Assembly (NCBI GenBank): GCA_040882645.1
Contig: JBBEAX010000027.1
Coordinates: forward strand, 1 to 36,247
From: JAUYIV01 sp040882645
GTDB lineage: Bacteria; Actinomycetota; Acidimicrobiia; Spongiisociales; UBA11373
Length of the DNA: 36,247 nt
Direction: 5' to 3'
The position numbers and the translations under genes are program-made. The first letter of the stretch is position 1. The number at the start of each line of letters is the position of its first letter. This document shows, in pieces, positions 22,258 through 29,786 of the stretch. Under the pieces are notes generated by a model, which was not told the origin of the DNA, did no database searches, and worked only from the letters and a program-made list of their open reading frames with translations.

Positions 22258-24141
22258 TTACCTGGGCGATAGAAGCCTGGTGAGCCAACGCTCTAGGCGC
22301 GTAGACGTCCAGCCCTCCACCGCCCGGACGACGTTCCTCATTGAGCGGCCGGAGTAGAGGTTCCAGATCGCCAGAATCGCAAAAGCGAACAGCAAGAGCC
22401 CAACGAGCACCCCTAAAGAACCCGAGACATCTTGCGCTAGGGGTCCGAAGGGAAGGGCAGCGAGACCGGCCACGAACAGGATGCTCACAACGACCCAGAA
22501 CATGGCTCGCGACGCCAGGCGGCCTCCAACCTCAGCAAGCTCGCGTACGCGATCCCGGCGCCCGGCAGCCTCCGCTTGGGACGCGCCAAGATCCTTCACC
22601 AAGTCCGCTCGGACCTCACCTCGGGCACGGTCGAGGACCTCCTGCACGGTCCCAGGCGCAAACGCCTCCGAAAGACCCTGTGTCTCAACCATGAGTGCTG
22701 TCTTCGCCTCGAGCGAGTACCGGAGCAGCGCGTAGTCGGCGGCGGTTACGTCCCCCGACGATTGCAGCCGCTCGATCTCATCCAAATACGCCTTCCAGAG
22801 ATCATTCCCTGGCTCCAGGGCTGCGTATGAGTCGGCCAGTACTCGCTTTCGGGGCAAGTCAGGTGCCTCGGCGGGATTCTTCAACCACGCGAGGGTGGCA
22901 AGGTCGCGCATCACCATCGCATGGGGAGCGGCGCTACCTACCTCGTTGAAGAACTTACGTCCGACCCCCACAACACCAACGTTCGGGGTCGCGAAAACGG
23001 CGGAGCAAGTCTCAAGGCGTGAGCAGCTTCCACCGCGGCGCAAACGATGAATGGCGGTAAGCGACTCCAGGTCGTTTCGCAGAGCAGACGGATTGTCCTG
23101 ATGTACATTCTCGCGCAGACGGGTCTCGAGCTCGATCTCGTCGACGGACACAGCGGCAGTAACCGGGGGCTCCTCAATGATGTCGATCTTGAGCGACTTC
23201 AGCGAGCGCGGCAGTCTCGCCACCATCAGCTGGATGTCGCTTCCTGAGAACCCACCATTGGACAGGTAGTAGAAGACGGAGCCAGAGGCGCCAGTTGTCT
23301 TCTGGCCCGCGGCGATGGCGGCGGCGCACCCTTCGAGGACGCTCTCCGTCTCGCGGAGAGTGTGTTTGAAACATCCCAGGCTGCATCCAAGCTTGTAAAG
23401 CAGACGGACAATCTCCCGAGCCGCTTCCTCTCGTGCGGGTCCGGCGAATCCGAGCGCGTCCAGCAGGAACGGGGTGTCGAGCAAGACCGAGAGGTCGGTA
23501 AACCCCTTCTCAGCCGTGGACGGGTCAGGCAAGTACAGATAGCTCGCCAGCATGCTTCCCTTTACGGCGGTCTCGAGGTACTCGAACGCTTCCGGATCAC
23601 GCTCGAACGCGTTCACGATGAACCGTCCAACGACGTATCCAACGTCTCCTCCCTCATACCCCGTGACCTTGACTGAAGTACCCGACATGTGGGCACGCAT
23701 TAGAGGGATGCACTGACCCTCGACGAACGCGAGGAGTTCGGCTTCGGCCTGACCGGCATCCATCTCGATGCCGAGTTCCTCCTGCGCGAACCTCAGGAAC
23801 TTGTCAGCAAGACCCTGGAGTTGCCTCTCAGCGGCGGCTCTGGAGTGTCCAAGGTCGTATGAGTCTCTTACGCTCTCGCCAAGACGCAAGGTGCCTTCTG
23901 ACCGCTCGAGAACCCGCTCGTGATACCCCCGGCGAGCGATGCTCTCGATCACCGCCTGCGGGATTACGAGACCGAATTCCGCTCTGACGCACGACTGGGC
24001 GTCGGTGAGCGAAAGCACCTGGCTCTTGGCGTTGCCAACACAGTGCACAAGAAAGGGAACCAGGCTCGACAAGTAGCTGCGCTTCGAGCGATCCCAATTC
24101 GTCTTTAGGATGGCTAGGCCGACCAGAGCGCGCTCGTTCAT
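22258..24141 (-). CDS. large membrane-anchored protein with a PIN-like nuclease domain
   Basis: 627 aa. The first 200 residues are helical. A PIN-like domain appears to follow: LSVLLDTPFLLDALGF (first acidic, about 220-235), FKHTLRETESVLEG (Glu, about 263-276), DNPSALRNDLESLTAIHRL (Asp, about 355-373) and AVFATPNVGVVGVGRKFF (the strand that ends PIN cores, about 389-406). Two membrane helices lie near the C-terminus (about 548-595), leaving the nuclease in the cytoplasm. This is a motif reading by eye. A membrane-tethered RNase-type effector beside a nuclease-methyltransferase pair suggests defence, but that is inference. ATG at 24141 was chosen over GTG at 24150 because TATTGT lies 7 nt before it. 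Confidence 0.6.
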   Translation of the reverse strand: MNERALVGLAILKTNWDRSKRSYLSSLVPFLVHCVGNAKSQVLSLTDAQSCVRAEFGLVIPQAVIESIARRGYHERVLERSEGTLRLGESVRDSYDLGHSRAAAERQLQGLADKFLRFAQEELGIEMDAGQAEAELLAFVEGQCIPLMRAHMSGTSVKVTGYEGGDVGYVVGRFIVNAFERDPEAFEYLETAVKGSMLASYLYLPDPSTAEKGFTDLSVLLDTPFLLDALGFAGPAREEAAREIVRLLYKLGCSLGCFKHTLRETESVLEGCAAAIAAGQKTTGASGSVFYYLSNGGFSGSDIQLMVARLPRSLKSLKIDIIEEPPVTAAVSVDEIELETRLRENVHQDNPSALRNDLESLTAIHRLRRGGSCSRLETCSAVFATPNVGVVGVGRKFFNEVGSAAPHAMVMRDLATLAWLKNPAEAPDLPRKRVLADSYAALEPGNDLWKAYLDEIERLQSSGDVTAADYALLRYSLEAKTALMVETQGLSEAFAPGTVQEVLDRARGEVRADLVKDLGASQAEAAGRRDRVRELAEVGGRLASRAMFWVVVSILFVAGLAALPFGPLAQDVSGSLGVLVGLLLFAFAILAIWNLYSGRSMRNVVRAVEGWTSTRLERWLTRLLSPR

Positions 24142-24148
24142 GATTGCC

Positions 24149-24154
24149 ACAATA
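24149..24154 (-). promoter_or_regulatory. -10 element before the PIN-like gene
   Basis: TATTGT on the minus strand followed by 7 nt and the ATG at 24141, consistent with a leaderless transcript. Confidence 0.35.
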
Positions 24155-24276
24155 CGTACAACGAGGGTCGGGGGTCGCTGCTACGAGTCGTTCCGCCACG
24201 GTTGCAGGCGCCAAAGGCCATCTGACCTATCACGCGAAGGCTCCCCCGCAAACAAACGGCACTTCCGGTGGTGTGC

Positions 24277-24969
24277 CTAGTCGTTGGGCTTGTCGAAGGC
24301 GAGCACCAGTTCGTTGGCGACCCTGACTTCTGCGTTAGCGCCTTCGCGGTGTCGTGGGGTCTCAACTCTCGTGGCGTCGACCAATGCCAGACCGATGTCG
24401 AGAATTGCACCGACATGCCACGACGATACAAACTGGCGCTCGCCCTGGCGGATGTGATCAGAGATGTTGAGTACTAGCCGACCTCCAGGACGAAGTACTC
24501 GGGCCGCCTCGCTCCAGGCTCTTTGATGAAACTCTCGATAAGCCTCGCCCCAGTGGAGGTCCCCCGAATTCTCAGCAGAGAGCTTCCGGCCAAGATCGTG
24601 GGTGTAGCTCCGTCGAAGGCTTCCGTCCTTCGCGTTGTGAGAGTCGGCCAGGCGATTGCCATACGTTGGTGATGTCACCACTGCGTCGAACGATGCGTCG
24701 TCGAAGTCCAGGTCAAGAGCATTTCCAACCAGAGTCTGGTCGTGGAGTGCGGCCCACTCCGGTTCAATCTCGACCCCCACTGTCTTCACGGCCCAATCGA
24801 CGAAATTCGGCAGCTCGTGAATCCGGCCGACCCCAGCGAATGGGTCAAGAATCTCCTTGTGCATCGGGTCGAGCAGTTGTGCGAGCACGGGAAGGATGGC
24901 GTTGGAGAAGGGCGCCGGGTGCGCCACTCCGTTCTCATAGAGTTTCTTGGATCGTCTGCGAGCTGTCAT
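24277..24969 (-). CDS. DNA N4-cytosine/N6-adenine-type methyltransferase
   Basis: 230 aa. AdoMet motif ILDPFAGVGRI (about 40-50), VGVEIEP, and the catalytic motif IV as TSPTYGNRL (variant of (S/D)PP(Y/W)); then GEAYREFHQRAWSEAARVLRPGGRLVLNIS. The third residue of motif IV is Thr instead of the usual Pro, so activity needs checking. It could also be a TRM11-like RNA methyltransferase by fold. ATG at 24969 overlaps the stop of the nuclease gene (ATGA), typical of a restriction-modification pair. The C-terminus ends in EVRVANELVLAFDKPND. Target site unknown. Confidence 0.7.
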   Translation of the reverse strand: MTARRRSKKLYENGVAHPAPFSNAILPVLAQLLDPMHKEILDPFAGVGRIHELPNFVDWAVKTVGVEIEPEWAALHDQTLVGNALDLDFDDASFDAVVTSPTYGNRLADSHNAKDGSLRRSYTHDLGRKLSAENSGDLHWGEAYREFHQRAWSEAARVLRPGGRLVLNISDHIRQGERQFVSSWHVGAILDIGLALVDATRVETPRHREGANAEVRVANELVLAFDKPND

Positions 24970-25454
24970 TGGTCGACATCCTTGCTGTCGCCTGTGACAC
25001 GTCTGGCGGATCCGTCCTGATCGAACGACCTCAGCCAATCGGGAAGGTCCGTAAACGCAACAACGCCAGCAAACAGACCGTGTGCCTGCGCTGCTGTCAG
25101 CAGGTCATCGGAGTAGCTCCCCTCGTTGGGCATGTGGCTCGTGACAAGGAGGTAGGGGGGCATTGCGTCGCCGTGGGAAGCTCGAAGATGCCAGGCCGTT
25201 GCGACTGCCTTCTTCGATGTATCGCTTCGCTTCAGACCTGGGATGTTCTTCTTGGCGACATTCCAGGAGCCCTTGCACTCCAGCCACATGAGGGTTCCGG
25301 AAGGGGTCTCGATGATGAGGTCTATCTCTTCGTGGGATACGGGGTCGGCGAAGTGGGCAGCCAGAATCTTGCATCCTTCGGTGCGAAGAATGGTCTCAAC
25401 GGCATCCTCGAACTTTCTGCCCTGCGCCGACGATGAAGCCTGGAAGTCGACCAT
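24966..25454 (-). CDS. small PD-(D/E)XK nuclease, probable restriction partner
   Basis: 162 aa. A PD-(D/E)XK core is visible: GRKFEDAVETILRTEGCKI (helix A with Glu), EEIDLIIETPSG (catalytic Asp) and LMWLECKGSWNV (the E-x-K pair), followed by TSKKAVATAWHL. This matches compact restriction-like nucleases. It is coupled to the methyltransferase by an ATGA overlap, so a type II-like restriction-modification pair is the simplest reading. ATG at 25454 has TATCGT 7 nt upstream (leaderless); no good Shine-Dalgarno is seen. The frame is open further upstream without support. Confidence 0.7.
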   Translation of the reverse strand: MVDFQASSSAQGRKFEDAVETILRTEGCKILAAHFADPVSHEEIDLIIETPSGTLMWLECKGSWNVAKKNIPGLKRSDTSKKAVATAWHLRASHGDAMPPYLLVTSHMPNEGSYSDDLLTAAQAHGLFAGVVAFTDLPDWLRSFDQDGSARRVTGDSKDVDQ

Positions 25455-25461
25455 GCACACG

Positions 25462-25467
25462 ACGATA
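25462..25467 (-). promoter_or_regulatory. -10 element before the nuclease-methyltransferase pair
   Basis: TATCGT on the minus strand, 7 nt before the ATG at 25454. Confidence 0.35.
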
Positions 25468-25638
25468 CCGCTCCGTGTCGACGGGCACCCAACATCGGCA
25501 CAGGCCAGGGCACCGGCCGTCACCTCCACGTCATGCGGGCTTCCTGCGTCATCGGTCCGTTCCCCTCGGCCCGGCCCTCGGAACCGCCTCTACTCGGATG
25601 AGCCCGAACCCCACGGCCTAATCCGCCACCCTTGGTCG

Positions 25639-25664
25639 GACTCATCTCCCGAAGGCTCACCGAC
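25639..25664 (+). repeat. 26-bp direct repeat, right copy
   Basis: 23 of 26 positions match 21305-21330. The two copies bracket the lipoprotein, small membrane, PIN-like, methyltransferase and nuclease genes. Confidence 0.6.
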
Positions 25665-25716
25665 CCCCCTCCCGCATTCCACCAGCAACCAGACCCGCAC
25701 CGGGTGAATCGCTTCA

Positions 25717-25737
25717 GCACCCCTGTCAGGACTTCGC
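25717..25737 (+). repeat. 21-bp direct repeat, left copy
   Basis: Identical to 28831-28851 (GCACCCCTGTCAGGACTTCG plus C); the 5 bp before each copy are also similar. The copies bracket exactly the AbiJ-like and helicase genes. Confidence 0.75.
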
Positions 25738-25821
25738 CGGAGTGCCGTTTCTTCTCAACAGCGTTTAGGCCCTCCCCGCTGGGTGAGCGATTCCTCTCCA
25801 TCGGGATCGACCGCTTCGGCC

Positions 25822-25833
25822 TACCGTCGTAGC
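25822..25833 (+). promoter_or_regulatory. -10 element of a leaderless promoter
   Basis: TACCGT (25822-25827), then 6 nt, then GTG at 25834. Confidence 0.45.
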
Positions 25834-26715
25834 GTGGAATCCATGGAGTACTTCAGCGACAGAGAAGCCGAGCCCCGTCCTCGAATGCTTGAGGCGATCA
25901 CCGAGGGTGCGTGGGCCGGCCTTGTCGGTCTCATCCGCCAACGCGTTGCCGATGGCTCGTTCGGCCTCGCCTTCCCTGACGAGTGCCAGGACCGAGGACC
26001 TACGGTCGGCACGGACTGGCACATGATGCAGCTTGCCCTCCGGGGCGACCTGCCCGACATAGAACTGCCGCTCGACCCCCACACCCCCCCGGACACGCTG
26101 TCTGCGCTTGACCTCTTGGAGTTCTGCTACCGACACGTTGCACACGCAGAAGAAGCCGGGACCCACAGCTACTACCGCCACGCACATCTCCGGTTCGACC
26201 AAGCCAAGGGCCGTGTCGAGTTCCGCCAGCGAGTCAACACGATCTTTGCCCGCCACGGCATCGCCTTCAACATCACCTCGGCAGGTCGCGTGGAGCGACT
26301 CGTCAACAAGCCGCTTCAGCAAGCGTTAGGGGCCAGGGGCACGACCGGCGATGACAAGCTCAATGACCTATTAGCCGCAGCCGAGACGAAGTTCCTCTCG
26401 CCGGACCCCTCTACCCGCCTGGAGGCGCTGGACAGTCTCTGGGACGCATGGGAGCGGCTGAAGACTGTGCTCCCTGGGTCGAAGAAGACATCCTCCAGAG
26501 CGCTTCTGGATCGATTGGCGAGCGAGCCGGAGTTCCGCGCCCTCCTGGAGACCGAGGCACGTGAGCTGACCCGAACTGGCAATACCTTCAACATCCGCCA
26601 CTCAGAGACCAGCCAGATTCCACTCGATCGCCCCGAACACGCCGACTACCTGTTCCACCGGCTCTACTCGTTCATCGACCTCGCTCTCCGGTCGCTCCCT
26701 CCGGACACCGAATGA
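25834..26715 (+). CDS. AbiJ-like protein with C-terminal HEPN-like region
   Basis: 293 aa, soluble. The N-terminal part starts with EYFSDRE, like the AbiJ N-terminal domains of abortive-infection proteins, and continues to VEFRQRVNTIFARHGIAFNI (about 147-166), a segment typical of that family. The C-terminal half is all helical and ends FNIRHSETSQIPLDRPEHAD then YLFHRLYSFIDLAL, which resembles HEPN-type C-terminal domains. The R-x4-6-H ribonuclease motif is not clearly present; IRHSE is the nearest. The GTG at 25834 is favoured by the leaderless arrangement; ATG at 25843 is the alternative. Followed after 119 bp by a UvrD-like helicase gene on the same strand. A phage-defence role is inferred. 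Confidence 0.6.
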   Translation: MESMEYFSDREAEPRPRMLEAITEGAWAGLVGLIRQRVADGSFGLAFPDECQDRGPTVGTDWHMMQLALRGDLPDIELPLDPHTPPDTLSALDLLEFCYRHVAHAEEAGTHSYYRHAHLRFDQAKGRVEFRQRVNTIFARHGIAFNITSAGRVERLVNKPLQQALGARGTTGDDKLNDLLAAAETKFLSPDPSTRLEALDSLWDAWERLKTVLPGSKKTSSRALLDRLASEPEFRALLETEARELTRTGNTFNIRHSETSQIPLDRPEHADYLFHRLYSFIDLALRSLPPDTE

Positions 26716-26834
26716 CCCTGCGCGACTACGCCCCGCGGGGCTCCTAGGCAACGGTCGACCACTGATCCTTTCCAAAGTCGCGCCCTAGCCGCACCTCTTC
26801 GAGTGCGACAGGCCCTTCTCGTCCTGGGTCGAGA

Positions 26835-28781
26835 GTGACCCCGAATTACGATCACCGGGTGCATCTCCCGTTGATTCGCGAAGACGGTTCCATCTTTTCC
26901 GAGTCAGACGTAGAAGAGACGACTAGAGCGATCTCGAAAGCTGACCAGGCCGAGCGCGTGGAACTTCGCAATAGCAACGCCGCGGCCCTCGCACGACACG
27001 AGGCATCCCACCTGCTCATCGCCGCCGGCCCGGGAACAGGTAAGAGCTACCTCTTCCTTGCTCGTATCGACATCTGGGCGCGCCGTTTTCCCGGGACGCC
27101 AATCTACGTCTCCACTTTCACGCGCAAACTCGCGCTCGATCTCGCAAATCGTGTCCAATCGAGCGACCTCCCGGATGGCGTCAAGGCTCGTGTCACCGTC
27201 TCAACTCTCCACACACTCGCGCGAAGCATCCTCGAGCAGAACGGCGGCACTTCGACCACCCCAATGGCGCCTTTCATTCGGATTATCACCGAGGAGTGGA
27301 AACCAGTTGTCTGGTCAGATGTCCTCTACTTGACCCCGCCCGACATCTCAGGTGACCTTCGCCACCTGGAGGCGAGGTTCCACGAATCGGAGCACCGGAC
27401 TGACGACGGCCCTTGGCTGACGCTGCACCCGATGTACGAGCGCCTCTGTCAGTTCTACAACGCCGTGGGTTTCGCAGACTCGATCACCCTCGCCACGGAG
27501 GCGCTACAGCAGAACCCGTCTCTAAGGACTCACGGACTCTGGATCTTCGACGAGTTCCAGGACTTCAACGTCTCCGAGGAGAAGCTTGTGGCTACGTGTG
27601 TTGCCGGCGCCGATGCCATCGTCCTCGCTGGCGATGACGACCAGGCGATCTACCAGACCTTCAAAGGCAGTCGCCCGGAGATTCTGCGCCGCTGGTACCG
27701 GGACCCCGGCATAGCGAACGCCATGCTTCCACTCTGCGACCGCCTTTCGCATCACATCTGCATGGGTGCCTCCCGGTTCCTTGAACGCCACGGAGGCACG
27801 GAACGGATCAGGAAAGTCTTCCTTCCGATCGACACCGACTCCACGTCAACACGCATTCAAGTGGTATACGCAACGAGCCCCAGGACAGCTGTCGACTACG
27901 CGACCGACTTCATCGCCGACCACGTCGATGAGATATCAGCGCGAGCGGACGCGATCCGAGAAGGCACTTCCGACGAGCCGTTCCTTCTCATCCTTAGCCC
28001 GGACGGCGACCTGTCAGGGTATCTGGACGGCCCAGGAGCCGCGCTAGCGGCCGACGTCGACGCGCTCCGCTTGGCGGACGCTGAGCCCGGCGATGACTAC
28101 CTCCATGTTCGCCTGTACCACACACACCACCTTCACCCGAGGGAGAACTTCCCGCTGCGCAAGGTCCTTCACCTCGAAGGCGTGAACCCTGAGATAGCTG
28201 CCTCCCTGGTTGGTACAGCCCTCGCCGAAGGCCTGACTCTTTCGGAGGTAGCTCACGAGGCCATCGCAGCAGTACGAGCGAAGTGTCGGCGCGTCCACGA
28301 CGTCTTGGAGGACGGTTCTCTAACGCATGATGAGGCAGCTGACGCAATCGGCCGACTCATCCGAGTGGCCGACACCCGCCGTCTAGCAGCCGATCTTGCC
28401 GCCTTCCCTATCTCGTCCGCACTCGCAGAGGATGACTCCAAAGTAGAGACCGCCCGCTACGTGTCCCCGGTCGAGGTGATGACGATGTTTGGCGCCAAGG
28501 GCCTCACTGCCGACCACGTCATCCTCATCGGCGCCGATGCCACGAACATGGCCTACACCTCCCACGACCTGTTCTACGTGGCTCTCACACGGGCTCGCCG
28601 ATCACTCCATGTCCTCGTCCCGCTTCGCGCCCGCGGGGCCGACCGCGCGCATCAGTTTGTTCTCGACCTGCCAGAACAACACTGCGACTACTGGAAACGC
28701 CTCGCCTCAGGTCCTACCCAACTCTCGCGAGCGCAGTTTGTCGCGGGACTCGACGCTTACCGCACTCGCCTTCGTCGGTAA
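26835..28781 (+). CDS. UvrD/Rep-like superfamily 1A helicase
   Basis: 648 aa. Motif I GPGTGKS (65-71), Ia YVSTFTRKLALDLANRV, motif II IFDEFQD (237-243), motif III LAGDDDQAIYQTFKGSRP (264-281), motif V TMFGAKGLTADHVILIG (about 550-566) and motif VI FYVALTRARRSLHVLV (about 580-595). All motifs needed for ATP hydrolysis are present. It is shorter than housekeeping UvrD, PcrA or Rep, with a reduced 2B region between 330 and 540, and no nuclease domain is seen. It is like the stand-alone helicases of defence systems such as GajB of Gabija, but its partner is AbiJ-like instead of an OLD nuclease. Start GTG at 26835 lacks a strong Shine-Dalgarno. Confidence 0.85.
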   Translation: MTPNYDHRVHLPLIREDGSIFSESDVEETTRAISKADQAERVELRNSNAAALARHEASHLLIAAGPGTGKSYLFLARIDIWARRFPGTPIYVSTFTRKLALDLANRVQSSDLPDGVKARVTVSTLHTLARSILEQNGGTSTTPMAPFIRIITEEWKPVVWSDVLYLTPPDISGDLRHLEARFHESEHRTDDGPWLTLHPMYERLCQFYNAVGFADSITLATEALQQNPSLRTHGLWIFDEFQDFNVSEEKLVATCVAGADAIVLAGDDDQAIYQTFKGSRPEILRRWYRDPGIANAMLPLCDRLSHHICMGASRFLERHGGTERIRKVFLPIDTDSTSTRIQVVYATSPRTAVDYATDFIADHVDEISARADAIREGTSDEPFLLILSPDGDLSGYLDGPGAALAADVDALRLADAEPGDDYLHVRLYHTHHLHPRENFPLRKVLHLEGVNPEIAASLVGTALAEGLTLSEVAHEAIAAVRAKCRRVHDVLEDGSLTHDEAADAIGRLIRVADTRRLAADLAAFPISSALAEDDSKVETARYVSPVEVMTMFGAKGLTADHVILIGADATNMAYTSHDLFYVALTRARRSLHVLVPLRARGADRAHQFVLDLPEQHCDYWKRLASGPTQLSRAQFVAGLDAYRTRLRR

Positions 28782-29073
28782 TCTGGCCAGCGGTCGAGTT
28801 TGATGGCCAACTCTCAACAGAGTGGCCTCGGCACCCCTGTCAGGACTTCGCTATCCCGTTCACGATCTGACGGCGGTGGCAACGACTGCTTCGCATCTCT
28901 TGATGCCCGACGGTCCACTCCCCGGCGACTCGTCGCAACGGAATCGTCCGGCTCGCGGGTACGGCTGGTACATCTCCCGAACGGCTCAATGTGAACGGGA
29001 AACTGACGGGGTCTCAGCTCGGCTGACACGCCGCGCCAGCTCGTTTGTTGCGCGCGCGCGGCGATTGCGGAGG
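28782..29073. other. gene-free stretch with a repeat copy
   Basis: No supported gene. Contains the right copy of the 21-bp repeat and a GC-alternating run (GCGCGCGCGC, near 29050) just before the promoter of the next gene. Confidence 0.5.
28831..28851 (+). repeat. 21-bp direct repeat, right copy
   Basis: Identical to 25717-25737, 50 bp past the helicase stop. A shorter relative (CTCAGCACCCCTGAC) occurs near 29532. Confidence 0.75.
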
Positions 29074-29085
29074 TAGCCTTCGCTG
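29074..29085 (+). promoter_or_regulatory. -10 element of a leaderless promoter
   Basis: TAGCCT (29074-29079), then 6 nt, then GTG at 29086. Confidence 0.45.
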
Positions 29086-29424
29086 GTGTCTATTGAGGTC
29101 TTCAGGCTGACAGCATTCGCAAGGCTCCTCGAAAACGGAATGAGTCAAAGCGCAGCAACTCTGATCACGCTCGCACTCCATCCATTCGATGACGCGCCCC
29201 CTGTACCGGTTCGACGGTACGAGAAGAAGGCACGAAAGCTCTCGAGGGATTTCGCACGACGCCTCGGGCCGTTTCTTCAGCCCGGCGCCACCCTCAACGA
29301 GCCAGAGGTCGTTCGTATCGCACTTGAGACACTGGATGCCTATAGGGACTGGGCAGTCGCGGCCGGCGACAACTATTACGCAACACGCTACGACGCAGCC
29401 CTCCGGCCCAGTTCTGGCGACTAG
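29086..29424 (+). CDS. uncharacterised 112-aa helical protein
   Basis: Soluble and mostly helical, with a basic middle (RRYEKKARKLSRDFARRLGP) and a C-terminal helix (EVVRIALETLDAYRDWAVAA). The first 30 residues (FARLLENGMSQSAATLITLA) could be a degenerate helix-turn-helix. No family recognised. The GTG start fits the leaderless pattern. It stands alone between the helicase cassette and the 134-bp element. Confidence 0.5.
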   Translation: MSIEVFRLTAFARLLENGMSQSAATLITLALHPFDDAPPVPVRRYEKKARKLSRDFARRLGPFLQPGATLNEPEVVRIALETLDAYRDWAVAAGDNYYATRYDAALRPSSGD

Positions 29425-29566
29425 ATAGGCCCCAAGTGGAGCCGGATGGACGCTCCAAGGCTAGGGCCGGTTATGACCTCCCATCTCTCGGCGCTGACCT
29501 CTCCTCCAAGGCGTAGCAGCCCAGGTGGTGCCTCAGCACCCCTGACCTCTCCAATGGGTGTACTTA

Positions 29567-29700
29567 GAGCGCGCGCAGATAGGGCGCGACCTGGGGGAAC
29601 GCGTTCGCCAGGGCCGCAGCCGGGAGCCATTGTCAGCAACGGATTCCCGGGCGTGGCAGCTCGCTCCTGGCGGGAAAGCCGTACCTATCTGCGCGCGCTC
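29567..29700. mobile_element. 134-bp element with 17-bp perfect terminal inverted repeats (MITE-like, or structured RNA)
   Basis: GAGCGCGCGCAGATAGG (29567-29583) and its exact complement (29684-29700) are flanked by TTA on both sides (29564-29566 and 29701-29703), which could be a target duplication. The 100-nt interior can fold further: CCTGG/CCAGG (29590-29594 with 29608-29612) enclosing GAACGCGTTC, and GCCGC/GTGGC (29613-29617 with 29653-29657) enclosing CCGGGA/TCCCGG (29620-29625 with 29645-29650). No ORF of note. A MITE, a structured RNA or an origin/transfer site are all possible. Confidence 0.5.
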
Positions 29701-29786
29701 TTATCCTTTCCTGGTCTGTCTTCGCACTGAGGTTCCCAAGGGCTTCAGGTCCGGTGCGCGTGTGACGTGCTTGGTGCTCGCGCTGG

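Larger units (their letters stand above)
25468..25821. other. gene-free divergent intergenic region
   Basis: No convincing gene. It separates the divergent nuclease and AbiJ-like genes and contains the right copy of the 26-bp repeat and the left copy of the 21-bp repeat. Short open frames here lack start signals and coding-like composition. Confidence 0.5.

Noticed and set aside
25834..28781. Gabija system
   Set aside because: The helicase resembles GajB in type, but the partner is AbiJ-like and there is no OLD-family ATPase-nuclease nearby.
29567..29700. integron attC site
   Set aside because: Lacks the GTTRRRY/RYYYAAC core sites and there is no integron integrase; kept as a MITE-like or structured element.
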